Shown one piece after another: positions 50,641 to 58,198 of a stretch of DNA of 58,310 bases; the stretch's first letter is position 1, and every line of letters begins with the position of its first letter. The position numbers and the translations under genes were made by a program. Below the pieces are notes generated by a model, which searched no databases, was not told where the DNA came from, and saw only the letters and a list, made by a program, of their open reading frames with translations. The DNA comes from Akkermansia muciniphila (GTDB lineage: Bacteria; Verrucomicrobiota; Verrucomicrobiia; Limisphaerales; F1-80-MAGS106). Where the stretch lies: contig CAMBEJ010000014.1 of assembly GCA_945865375.1 (NCBI GenBank), positions 1 through 58,310 of the forward strand, given 5' to 3'.

Positions 50641-51261
50641 ATGAAAGAAACAAACTCATTATCGGATTTAGAGGCGCAAGCATTGCTTCAAGCACTTATT
50701 GCAATAAAAAGAGGGGATTTTTCAGTCCGGCTTCCTCAGGAATGGACAGGATTAAGTGGAAAGTTTGCCGTTACCGTAAACGAGCTCATTGACCAGTTGA
50801 GCGCCTTCACCACCGAGGTGACGCGGGTGGCCCGGGAAGTGGGCACCGAGGGAAAACTCGGCGGTCAAGCGAAGGTCAAAGACGTCTCCGGCACCTGGAA
50901 GGATCTGACGGACTCGGTCAACAAGATGGCCGAAAACCTCACCGTGCAGATGCGCAACATCGCCGAGGTGACCACCGCCGTGGCCAAGGGCGATTTGAAC
51001 AAGAAGATCACGGCGGAGGTAAGTGGCGAAGTCCTCGGGCTCAAGAACACGATCAACACCATGGTGGACCAGTTGACCGCCTTTGCTGACGCCCGTGATG
51101 TGGCCGCAAAGCAACAACTGGCAGACCGGGAAAAGGAGTTGATGAGATTGGGCGAATTGGAGCATTTCCAAAAGCTGACGGTGGGACGCGAGTTGAAGAT
51201 GATCGAACTGAAACAGGAAATTGCGAGGCTTCGCAAAAAACTGGGCGAACCTGCCGCATGA
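50641..51261 (+). CDS. HAMP-domain protein, kinase N-terminus encoded separately
   Basis: The 206-aa protein has no membrane helix. It has a poor HAMP-like segment ([14 protein letters not shown], residues about 18-32) followed by two regular repeats, [26 protein letters not shown] and [24 protein letters not shown], as in soluble poly-HAMP histidine kinases. It ends in a coiled coil ([21 protein letters not shown]). Its stop overlaps the ATG of the next gene by 4 bp, and the reading suggests one former HAMP-kinase protein now made as two chains. The partner kinase directly downstream lacks any sensor domain, which supports this. Confidence 0.82.
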   Translation: MKETNSLSDLEAQALLQALIAIKRGDFSVRLPQEWTGLSGKFAVTVNELIDQLSAFTTEVTRVAREVGTEGKLGGQAKVKDVSGTWKDLTDSVNKMAENLTVQMRNIAEVTTAVAKGDLNKKITAEVSGEVLGLKNTINTMVDQLTAFADARDVAAKQQLADREKELMRLGELEHFQKLTVGRELKMIELKQEIARLRKKLGEPAA

Positions 51262-52256
51262 ACCTCGCCGCCGAAAATCCATCCCGCCCCGCCCGCCCGG
51301 AGCCTGCAGATGAAAGCCAATCGTTCCAGGAATTCGCCCGGGCGACGCTGAATATCCTCGATGATATTTCCGCCGAGAAGGAGTCGATGGCCCGGTCGCA
51401 GCGCGCCATCCTCAACATCCTGGATGATTTCAACGATGAAAAAAACAAAGTGCAACGAGGCAACGAGGCGTTGAAGCGGGAAATGGCCGAGCGGAAGGCG
51501 GTGGAGGAGCAAATCGTCCAACTCAACGCCGAGTTGCAGCAGCACGCCTCCAAGACCGAGGCGGCCAACAAAGAACTGGAAGCTTTTTCTTATTCCGTCT
51601 CGCACGATCTGCGCGCGCCGCTGCGGCACATTGACGGCTTCGTTTCGCTGCTTCAGAAAAACGCCCAGACCCAACTGGACGAGGCAGGCCGGCGGCACCT
51701 CGCCGTCATTGCCGCGGCCTCGCGCAAGATGGGCGCGCTGATTGACGACCTGCTGAGCTTCTCGCGCATGAGCTGCATGGAACTGCGCCAAGGCCCGGTG
51801 GCCACCGAGACGATGGTGCGCGAAATCATCGGCGACTTGAAGGACGCGGCGGGCGAGCGCGCCGTGGAGTGGGAGACTGCCCCGCTGCCCGAAGTCCAGG
51901 CGGACGCGACCCTGCTGCGGCAGGTGTGGGTGAACCTGCTGGCCAACGCGGTGAAATACTCGCGCGACCGGCAGCCCGCGCGCATCGCGGTGGGCACGCA
52001 GCCGGGCGCGAACGGCGAAGTCGTTTTTTTTGTGCGTGACAACGGGGCGGGATTTGATATGCAGTATGCCCACAAGCTTTTTGGTGTCTTCCAGCGGCTG
52101 CACAGCGACCAGGAGTTCGAGGGCACTGGCATCGGTCTGGCGAACGTGCGCCGCATCATCGCCCGCCATGGCGGCCACACCTGGGCCGAAGGCAAGGTGG
52201 GCGAAGGCGCGACGTTTTACTTCACGTTGGAGCGGGAAGCAGGAGGGAAGAGTTGA
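51258..52256 (+). CDS. Cytoplasmic sensor histidine kinase
   Basis: The 332-aa protein has an N-terminal coiled coil containing a duplicated LNILDD(I/F)..EK unit (residues 31-40 and 52-61), a HisKA domain with H116 in [18 protein letters not shown], and a HATPase domain with N-box [13 protein letters not shown]1 DNGAGFD and G2 [12 protein letters not shown]. The phytochrome-type HDLRAPL motif is often paired with Rcp1-like receivers, and just such a receiver lies downstream at 53443. It is translationally coupled to the HAMP gene upstream. It has no transmembrane segment. Confidence 0.93.
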   Translation: MNLAAENPSRPARPEPADESQSFQEFARATLNILDDISAEKESMARSQRAILNILDDFNDEKNKVQRGNEALKREMAERKAVEEQIVQLNAELQQHASKTEAANKELEAFSYSVSHDLRAPLRHIDGFVSLLQKNAQTQLDEAGRRHLAVIAAASRKMGALIDDLLSFSRMSCMELRQGPVATETMVREIIGDLKDAAGERAVEWETAPLPEVQADATLLRQVWVNLLANAVKYSRDRQPARIAVGTQPGANGEVVFFVRDNGAGFDMQYAHKLFGVFQRLHSDQEFEGTGIGLANVRRIIARHGGHTWAEGKVGEGATFYFTLEREAGGKS

Positions 52257-52300
52257 AAGTCGAGCGTGACAAATGTTCCCATCACCCGAGCCGCCAAATC

Positions 52301-52972
52301 ATGAAAATCATTCCGGCACTTTTTGAACAGCACGAGATCCGCCGCGTTTACGACGAGAAGACCGCGGCATGGTTCTTCTCCGTCGTCGACATTGTTCAAG
52401 TCCTCACCCAACAGCCCGATTACAAGGCGGCTCAGAACTACTGGAAAGTTTTGAAACACCGTTTGAACAAGGAAGGATCTGAGTTCGTTACAAATTGTAA
52501 CCAACTGAAATTAGAAGCTGCCGACGGCAAAAGCTACCTCACCGATGTCGCCAATGCCGAGACCGTGCTGCGTCTAGTCCAGAGCGCCCCCAGCCCAAAG
52601 GCCGAGCCGATCAAGCTCTGGCTGGCCAAGGTCGGCTACGAACGGATGCAGGAAATGGCCGACCCCGCCCTTTCCCTCGACCGCGCTCGCGCCAACTGGC
52701 AGCAGCACGGCCGCAGCGACAAGTGGATTCAGCAGCGCATGACCGGGCAGGAGACCCGCAACAAGCTCACCGACTATTGGGCTACGCACGAAATCAGGAA
52801 AGAGGACGAATACGCCATCCTCACCAATCTCATTCACCAGGGGTGGAGTGGCGTCAGTGTAAAGACCCACCAAAAAATCAAGGGACTGAAAACCCAGAAT
52901 CTCCGCGACCACATGAGCGAAGCCGAACTCATCTTCACGGCTCTCGCCCCGTTAGATAACCGACTCAACTAA
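52301..52972 (+). CDS. BRO-N-type (virus/phage antirepressor-like) protein, C-terminally truncated by insertion
   Basis: The N-terminal residues IIPALFEQHEIRRVYDEKTAAWFFSVVDIVQVL match the BRO-N/P22 Arc-like antirepressor opening. The body has the family's LKLEAADGKSYLTDVANAE (BRO conserved NAET) and a helical region. The usual C-terminal part is missing: the frame ends after IFTALAPLDNRLN. The expected continuation (ELSTRQIAETTSLTG...AQRARRELEAKTG) is found beyond a GIY-YIG insert at 53230-53430. BRO genes are typical of phages and mobile DNA. It begins just after a kinase and is followed by its receiver. A TTG at 52253 overlapping the kinase stop is another possible start. Confidence 0.8.
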   Translation: MKIIPALFEQHEIRRVYDEKTAAWFFSVVDIVQVLTQQPDYKAAQNYWKVLKHRLNKEGSEFVTNCNQLKLEAADGKSYLTDVANAETVLRLVQSAPSPKAEPIKLWLAKVGYERMQEMADPALSLDRARANWQQHGRSDKWIQQRMTGQETRNKLTDYWATHEIRKEDEYAILTNLIHQGWSGVSVKTHQKIKGLKTQNLRDHMSEAELIFTALAPLDNRLN

Positions 52973-53227
52973 TGTTTTACGTTTACGTCTTGCAGAGCTT
53001 GAAGGATCGTGGGTTCTGCGCCGGATATTCGGATGACTTGAAGCGACGGTTTGCTGAACACGGCAACGGCGGCGTCATTTCAACCAGGAATCGGCTACCT
53101 TTGAAGCTGGTCTATTACGAGGCATCGTGTAATCAACAAGACGCGCTCCATCGGGAGAAATATCTCAAGACGGCTTGGGGCAAGCGTTATATCAAAACTC
53201 GATTGCGAAACTATCTAATGGGGCGAG
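52943..53227. mobile_element. ~285-bp GIY-YIG-encoding element with 16-bp inverted ends, inserted in the BRO gene
   Basis: CTCGCCCCGTTAGATA (52943-52958) and TATCTAATGGGGCGAG (53212-53227) are inverted repeats with one mismatch. They bracket the start and catalytic part of a small GIY-YIG gene and sit exactly at the two sides of the break in the BRO reading frame. Joining position 52948 to 53230 (removal of 281 bp) restores one frame reading FTALA-ELSTRQ, as in intact BRO proteins. No target duplication longer than 3 bp is evident. Confidence 0.7.
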
Positions 53228-53430
53228 CCGAGCTTTCGACCAGGCAGATCGCCGAAACCACTTCCCTGACTGGCATGGTCGAAAACCAGGTCGCCGCCAA
53301 GACCGGCGGCCGGATCGCCCAGCGGGCCCGGCGGGAACTCGAGGCGAAGACCGGGCAAAATGTCGTGACCGGAGATAATTTTCTTCCGCTGCCCACCACC
53401 CCAAAAACCATCGTGCCGGCTCACGCATAA
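52972..53430 (+). CDS. GIY-YIG nuclease-domain protein fused to the displaced BRO C-terminus
   Basis: Residues 1-82 form a single compact GIY-YIG domain: YVYVLQSL (GIY strand), FCAGYSDDLKRRFAEH (YIG strand and catalytic Arg helix), YYEASCNQQDALHREKYLK (metal-binding Glu region). The first Tyr of the YIG motif is replaced by Cys (C16), so activity is uncertain. Residues about 86-139 do not belong to the GIY-YIG family; they are the C-terminal part of the interrupted BRO protein (RAELSTRQIAE...ARRELEAKTG). The start codon overlaps the BRO stop (TAATG). So the gene is an insertion that captured the end of its host gene. Confidence 0.85.
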   Translation: MFYVYVLQSLKDRGFCAGYSDDLKRRFAEHGNGGVISTRNRLPLKLVYYEASCNQQDALHREKYLKTAWGKRYIKTRLRNYLMGRAELSTRQIAETTSLTGMVENQVAAKTGGRIAQRARRELEAKTGQNVVTGDNFLPLPTTPKTIVPAHA

Positions 53431-53442
53431 CTCTTAACTCCC

Positions 53443-53892
53443 ATGCCTCACATCAAACGCATCCTGCTCGTGGATGACAACCTCAACGACCTTGAACTCA
53501 CGCTCAACACGCTCAAAGAAAACCACCTGACCAATGAAGTGGTCGTCGTCCACGACGGCGCCGAGGCGCTCGATTTTCTGTATCGGCGCGGCGCCTTTGC
53601 CGGGCGGGCCGACGGCCAGCCGGCCGTGGTCCTGCTCGACATCAAGATGCCCAAGGTGGACGGCTTGGAAGTCCTGCGCCAGATCAAATCAGACCCGGAT
53701 TTGAAAACCATTCCCGTCGTCCTGCTCACGTCCTCGCGGGAGGAGCAGGACTTGGTTCGCGGTTACGAATTCGGCGTGAACGGGTATGTGGTGAAGCCGG
53801 TGGACTTCGGGCAGTTCGCGGAGACAATCAAGCGACTGAGCCTGTTTTGGGCCTTGCTCAACGAGGTGCCGCCGCTAAGAATTAAGAATTAA
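53443..53892 (+). CDS. Rcp1-like single-domain response regulator
   Basis: The 149-aa receiver has the acidic pair D11/D12 (LLVDDN), phosphoacceptor D66 in LLDIKMPKVDG, T/S96-97 in LLTSSREEQD and K118 in VVKPVDF. The length, the FLYRRGAF loop and the SLFWALLNEVPP ending identify the Rcp1 type that pairs with phytochrome-like kinases. It was probably adjacent to the kinase at 51258 before the BRO gene and GIY-YIG element entered between them. Its last residues (RIKN) are encoded by an AAGAATTAAGAATTAAG repeat tract. Confidence 0.93.
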   Translation: MPHIKRILLVDDNLNDLELTLNTLKENHLTNEVVVVHDGAEALDFLYRRGAFAGRADGQPAVVLLDIKMPKVDGLEVLRQIKSDPDLKTIPVVLLTSSREEQDLVRGYEFGVNGYVVKPVDFGQFAETIKRLSLFWALLNEVPPLRIKN

Positions 53893-54334
53893 GAATTAAT
53901 AAAAACAGCGGCAACTCCCCAACCCAAGCCTGTGCCGGACATCGCGGAACGCACGGTTGCCTACTTGCTTCGACTCATCGCACTCTATCGTGCGTTGGAG
54001 TCGGAAGGTGCCGGGCGAATTCTGGGCCGACAATTGTTGCGCCCAGGAACGTCCATCGGTGCGAATGTTCACGAGGCCCAAGGCGGGCAGAGCCGGCCTG
54101 ATCTCATCGCTAAAATGTCCATCGCCTACAAAGAAGCGGGCGAGTCCGCCTACTGGCTCCGGTTGATTACCGAAGCCAAATTGATTACGCGCGCCGCTCT
54201 GCGAGAATTGGTGGACGAAACCGAACAGCTCACGAAGATTCTTTCCTCCATCCTTCTCAGTTCCAAATACGGAAAGAAAGAATCAAGAGTGAACGGTCCG
54301 TCAACTCTTAACTCTTAACTCTTGACTCTTAACC
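53875..54334. repeat. Heptamer repeat tracts flanking the four-helix-bundle gene
   Basis: Left: GCTAAGAATTAAGAATTAAG and AATTAATAAAAA (53876-53903), covering the stop codon of the receiver gene. Right: CAACTCTTAACTCTTAACTC, then TTGACTCTTAACC (54302-54334), directly before the ATG of the next gene and forming the end of the four-helix-bundle frame. A short copy, ATAACTCTTAACTCCC, also stands before the receiver start at 53443. The tracts bracket a foreign-looking gene. Confidence 0.65.
53932..54318 (+). CDS. Four-helix-bundle protein (S23/23S rRNA-intervening-sequence type)
   Basis: The 128-aa GTG-started protein matches the small helical bundle found in 23S intervening sequences and elsewhere: RTVAYLLRLIALYRALESEG (helix 1), LGRQLLRPGTSIGANVHEAQGGQS (conserved RxSxSIxxNIxEG-like turn), DLIAKMSIAYKEAGESAYWLRLI (KxxIAxKExxExxYWLxL) and a last helix ending with a repeat-encoded tail (STLNS). 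The family has no known enzyme function; relatives act with reverse transcriptases in diversity-generating retroelements, but none is here. It interrupts a run of receiver genes and is bounded by repeats, which suggests it is a mobile or recently inserted module. Confidence 0.88.
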   Translation: MPDIAERTVAYLLRLIALYRALESEGAGRILGRQLLRPGTSIGANVHEAQGGQSRPDLIAKMSIAYKEAGESAYWLRLITEAKLITRAALRELVDETEQLTKILSSILLSSKYGKKESRVNGPSTLNS

Positions 54335-55447
54335 ATGTCCATCCGCATTATGCATCTGGAAGACAGCGCGCTCGATGCCGAGATCATCCAGGACAAACTG
54401 GAGGCCAGCGGTCTGGCCTGCGACATCGTCCGCTTGGACGGCAAGGCACAGTTTATCAACGCGCTGGCGGGGGAGGCGTTCGACGTGGTCCTGTGCGACG
54501 ACAACCTCCCGGACTACGACGGCCTCTCCGCCTTGAAGCTGGTCCGGGAAACGCATCCCGAAACGCCGGTGATTATAATTTCCGGCACGCTGGGCGAGGA
54601 AAAGGCGGTGCACTGCCTGCAACTGGGCGCCACGGATTACGTGCTCAAACACCGGCTCGAACGGCTGCCCTCGGCGGTGAAACGCGCCCTGCAGGAGGCG
54701 GAGGAACAGCGCAAGCACCACCAGGTCGCGATGAAGTTGCGCGAGAGCGACGAGCGCTTCCGGCAGATTACAGAAAATGTTGCCGACCTCATCGCCCTCC
54801 TGGATCTCGAGGGACGGCGCGTCTATAACAATCCCGCCTTTCAACGCCATTTGCTGGGCGATCCGTCTTTGCAGATCGGCTCCGATTCATTCCAGGAAGT
54901 CCACCCCGATGACCGGGAACGCATCCACCGGATTTTCACCGAGACCGTCCGCACCGGCGTCGGCCAGTGCGCGGAGTACCGCTTTGTCGGCCACGACGGA
55001 ACGGTGCGCTACATCGAGTCGCGGGGCAGCGTGGTTCGCAATGCTTCCGGACGCATCACCAACGTGCTGGTCGTCGGACGTGATGTCACCGAGCGCAAGC
55101 GCACCGAGGAGGCGTTGCGCAAGAGCCACGAGGACTACCGCCGTGTCATCGAAGACATCTTCAAGTTCGTGCCCGAAGCGCTGCTGGTGTTCGCCCGCAA
55201 TCTGAATTTATACAAAGACAACAAGGCCTTTGAGGACCTGGTGCGAACCTACGCTCCCAAGCTCCTTTACACCGAGCCGGAATTGAGGGAACTGCTGTTG
55301 CAGGAAATCCGGGCCAAAGTGCTCAATGGCGGCGCTGGCGAGATCCGGATTCCGCCGAAAAACCGAGATGGACAAGGGGCTCGTGCGCCGGATCATTCTG
55401 GCGAAAGTGCTGAGCCTGCCGCTCCCCCAATACCTGGCTTTTCTTGA
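54335..55447 (+). CDS. Receiver-PAS-PAS signalling protein, second PAS broken by a frameshift
   Basis: Residues 1-120 form a receiver (D9/D10-type acidic cluster in MHLEDS, phosphoacceptor D55 in LCDDNLPDYDG, K105). A coiled linker leads to a PAS domain at about 130-255 (RFRQITENVADLIALLDLEGRRVY...GRDVTERKRTEEALRKS) and the start of a second at 265. At residue 341 (five A residues, 55358-55362) this frame leaves the PAS sequence and continues as a G/A/P-rich non-homologous tail to the stop. The +1 frame continues the PAS (ILAKVLSLPLPQYLAFLEDMTQERQ). So a single-base indel, real or an assembly error, separates it from the next gene. Confidence 0.85.
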   Translation: MSIRIMHLEDSALDAEIIQDKLEASGLACDIVRLDGKAQFINALAGEAFDVVLCDDNLPDYDGLSALKLVRETHPETPVIIISGTLGEEKAVHCLQLGATDYVLKHRLERLPSAVKRALQEAEEQRKHHQVAMKLRESDERFRQITENVADLIALLDLEGRRVYNNPAFQRHLLGDPSLQIGSDSFQEVHPDDRERIHRIFTETVRTGVGQCAEYRFVGHDGTVRYIESRGSVVRNASGRITNVLVVGRDVTERKRTEEALRKSHEDYRRVIEDIFKFVPEALLVFARNLNLYKDNKAFEDLVRTYAPKLLYTEPELRELLLQEIRAKVLNGGAGEIRIPPKNRDGQGARAPDHSGESAEPAAPPIPGFS

Positions 55448-56204
55448 GGACATGACACAGGAACGCCAAACCATTAGTCCGGCCAACGACCTGGCCCAAA
55501 AGAATTGGCTGTCAGGCCTGGATGGTGATCTGCGGCTGTTGAGTATGCAACCGTTCCTGGCGGTCTACCCTCTGGCTTACCTGGACGCCAGCCGCTTGTC
55601 CCGCTTGGTGGCCCGATTGTGGGTGCTGACGCCGCGCCAGGAACTCATCTGCCTCAAACGCCTGTTTCCCTCCCGCAAAAGGGTGGTCGCCCTCCGCATC
55701 AAGGAACTGGTTGACCAGAGCCTGCGCTGCTTGAAAGACGGCGAAGTTCAATCGGCTCTGGCCCGGCAGGGCATGCACATGTCGGTGCGGACCCTTTGCA
55801 ATTGCCGCAAGCTGCTGAACATTCCCAACCATAAAGAGCGGATGAACGGTTACCACGGCAGGGATGTAGCCTTCGGAGAATCGCGGCGACTGCCCGAAAA
55901 GAAATTTAACCGCTTTCCGGCCGAACTTGGCGTGTATGAGTTGAGCTTGCCGTGGAAGCTCGACTACCCCAAAGGGCCCAGCGAAGTCCTCTACCTCGGC
56001 TGCACGCGCGACTTGCGCAAGCGCATTTCCAGTTACTCGGGCAATGGACTGAAAAATCGCCGACTCAAGGAATTTCTGCGCCAGGGCCAGGTGTTGGTGC
56101 GGTTCTGCCGTGCGCAACATTACCAGGCGTTGGAAAGAAAGCTTCTCTCCAACTTCCGCAGTCACCACGGCGCGCTCCCTGGAGCCAACAGTGTGGGAGT
56201 CTAA
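55368..56204 (+). CDS. RpoN-box-like helix-turn-helix fused to a GIY-YIG domain
   Basis: Residues 1-34 are the end of a PAS domain from the frameshifted upstream protein (LPLPQYLAFLEDMTQERQ). Residues about 38-95 are of unknown type (NDLAQKNWLSGLDG..). Residues 100-158 look like the DNA-binding end of sigma-54: RIKELVDQSL, EVQSALARQGMHMSVRTLCN, CRKLLNIPNHKERM, where SVRTLCNCRK lies where the RpoN box (ARRTVAKYRE) lies. Residues 186-274 form a GIY-YIG domain: GVY at 188, YLG at 209, Arg 214, Glu 256 (ALERKLL) and Asn 274. The ATG at 55368 is arbitrary, since the natural N-terminus may be fused to the PAS protein. I know of no characterised protein with this combination. Confidence 0.6.
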   Translation: MDKGLVRRIILAKVLSLPLPQYLAFLEDMTQERQTISPANDLAQKNWLSGLDGDLRLLSMQPFLAVYPLAYLDASRLSRLVARLWVLTPRQELICLKRLFPSRKRVVALRIKELVDQSLRCLKDGEVQSALARQGMHMSVRTLCNCRKLLNIPNHKERMNGYHGRDVAFGESRRLPEKKFNRFPAELGVYELSLPWKLDYPKGPSEVLYLGCTRDLRKRISSYSGNGLKNRRLKEFLRQGQVLVRFCRAQHYQALERKLLSNFRSHHGALPGANSVGV

Positions 56205-56206
56205 AA

Positions 56207-57874
56207 ATGAATAAGAACAGCCAGACCGATATCCAAGACCTGATTCTCGAATACAACACGTCGAGAATAGTTTTTCAAGAAGAAGAAGCCCGGATCGTAG
56301 TCTCTTTGAATGACATCACGGATCGCAAAGAGGCGGAGAAAGCGCTGCGCGGGAGCGAGGAACAATACCGGACACTGGTCGAACTTTCGCCGGACGCGAT
56401 TTTCATCGATTGCGAAGGCAAGTTGGTTCTGGCCAACCGGTCCGCGGTCATGCTCTTCGGCGCGGCCGACGCAAACGAGTTGCTGGGCCACAATGTCCTT
56501 GATCTGGTTCATCCGGATTCACGGACGTTGATGGAAGAGAGAATGCGCAAGCTCCAGGAAACCAACGCCACCCTGCCCATCGTGGAAAATAAATTACTGC
56601 GCCTGGATAAATCGTCTTTCGATGTGGAAGGCAGCGCGACGCCGTTTGTGTTCCAAGGCAAGCGATCGGCCTTGGTGATCGTCCGCGACATTACGGAAAA
56701 GAAAGCGCTCAACGAAAAGCTGCTCCGCAACCAGCGGCTGGAAAGCATCGGCACGCTGGCCGGCGGCATCGCGCATGACCTGAACAACGTGCTGGCGCCG
56801 ATCCTCATGTCGATTGAAATCTTGCGCATGAAATATCCTGAAACGAAGGCCGAACGCATTCTCGAGACGATTGAAACCAGCGCGCTACGCGGGGCGGACA
56901 TGGTGAGGCAAGTGCTGGCCTTCGCGCGCGGCGTGCAAGGGGAACACGTGACGCTGCAAATCAGCCATTTGATCAAAGAAATCGCGAACATCTTGCAACA
57001 GATCTTTTCCAAATCGATCCAATTCCGCACGTCCATTCCACAGGAGCTGTGGGCGATGACCGGCGACGCCACGCAACTGCATCAAGTGCTCATGAACTTG
57101 TGCGTCAACGCGCGCGATGCCATGCCCGGCGGCGGCACGCTCACGCTGAGCGCACAGAACTTTTTGATCGATGAGAATTTCGCGGGCATGAATCCCGAGG
57201 CCAAAGCGGGGCCGTACCTGATCGTGACGGTGACTGACACGGGCACGGGCATTGCGCCGGAGGTTCAAGACCGGATGTTCGAACCATTCTTTACCACGAA
57301 GCCGCTGGAGAGAGGAACGGGCCTGGGGCTCGCGACCGTGCGAGGCATCGTCAAAAGCCATGGAGGGTTTATCACCGTGTACAGCGAAGTCGGCAACGGA
57401 ACCGAGTTCATGGTGTACTTGCCGGCCCAGAAGTCCGACGCCACGAAGCGGGTCGAAGCCCGGCGACAAGCCTTGCCTATGGGGAAAGGCGAATTGATTT
57501 TGGTGGTGGATGACGAGGCGACCATTCTCAACATGGCCAAGCAAACATTGGAGATGTTCGGCTATCAGGTGTTGACCGCCGGCGACGGCGCGGAGGCCAC
57601 CGCCGTTTGCGCCCAAAACCAAGGAAAGATCAAGCTCATGCTCACGGACATGATGATGCCGATCATGGATGGAGCCGCGACGGTTCACGCCGTGCGGAGG
57701 ATCGACCCGAAGATTAAGATCATTGGGAACAGCGGGCTCGGTTCGGATCCCAAAGTCACGGACCGGGAGAAACTGCAGGTCGATGCGTTTTTCCGCAAGC
57801 CCTACACCGCCGAGAAGCTCCTCAAAACGGTCCACCGGGTTCTCAGCGGTGAAGAAGCTCCCGGATCGCCGTAG
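56207..57874 (+). CDS. Hybrid sensor histidine kinase with PAS, HisKA, HATPase and receiver domains
   Basis: The 555-aa protein begins with only the tail of a PAS domain (ILEYNTSRIVF...VSLNDITDRKEAEKAL, residues 13-48), followed by a full PAS (52-165), a HisKA with H190 in GGIAHDLNNVLAPIL, a HATPase domain (N-box NLCVNARDAMPGGG, G1 DTGTGI, G2 GTGLGLATVRGIVKSHGG) and a receiver at 430-550 with D481 (LTDMMMP) and K531 (RKPYT). NtrB-like HDLNN motifs are common in such hybrids. The truncated first PAS and its position two bases after the RpoN-box/GIY-YIG gene indicate that the latter entered a longer multi-PAS kinase gene. Confidence 0.92.
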   Translation: MNKNSQTDIQDLILEYNTSRIVFQEEEARIVVSLNDITDRKEAEKALRGSEEQYRTLVELSPDAIFIDCEGKLVLANRSAVMLFGAADANELLGHNVLDLVHPDSRTLMEERMRKLQETNATLPIVENKLLRLDKSSFDVEGSATPFVFQGKRSALVIVRDITEKKALNEKLLRNQRLESIGTLAGGIAHDLNNVLAPILMSIEILRMKYPETKAERILETIETSALRGADMVRQVLAFARGVQGEHVTLQISHLIKEIANILQQIFSKSIQFRTSIPQELWAMTGDATQLHQVLMNLCVNARDAMPGGGTLTLSAQNFLIDENFAGMNPEAKAGPYLIVTVTDTGTGIAPEVQDRMFEPFFTTKPLERGTGLGLATVRGIVKSHGGFITVYSEVGNGTEFMVYLPAQKSDATKRVEARRQALPMGKGELILVVDDEATILNMAKQTLEMFGYQVLTAGDGAEATAVCAQNQGKIKLMLTDMMMPIMDGAATVHAVRRIDPKIKIIGNSGLGSDPKVTDREKLQVDAFFRKPYTAEKLLKTVHRVLSGEEAPGSP

Positions 57875-57910
57875 CCGCGAGACAACCGCTGTTTAGCGGT
57901 CTCGACCTTG

Positions 57911-58198
57911 TCGGACAAGGGGTCAGTTCCTAACTTCTTGAACTTTCCCACTTGACGAAGCGGTTTGCCATCGTAGCCTCCCAGCATGGCCCACAAGCTC
58001 CGCATCGAATACAGGTGGCATTTATCACGTCATGAGCCACGGGGATCGACGTGTCGGACAAGGGGTCAGTTCCTAACTTCTTGAACTTTCCCACTTGACG
58101 AAGCGGTTTGCCATCGTAGCCTCCCAGAATGGCCCGCAAGCTCCGCATCGAATACTCAGGTGCCATTTATCACGTCATGAGCCGAGGGGATCGACGTG
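57911..58198 (+). repeat. Tandem duplication of a RAYT 5' end (143/145-bp units)
   Basis: TCGGACAAGGGGTCAGTTCC begins a unit at 57911 and again at 58054; both run through CTTGACGAAGCGGTTTGCCA and the transposase start (ATGGCCC(A/G)CAAGCTCCG) to GGGATCGACGTG. The first unit lacks two bases in the coding part (AATACAGGTGGC against AATACTCAGGTGCC), so its reading frame is broken after about ten codons; the second is the copy that continues rightward. Confidence 0.85.
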
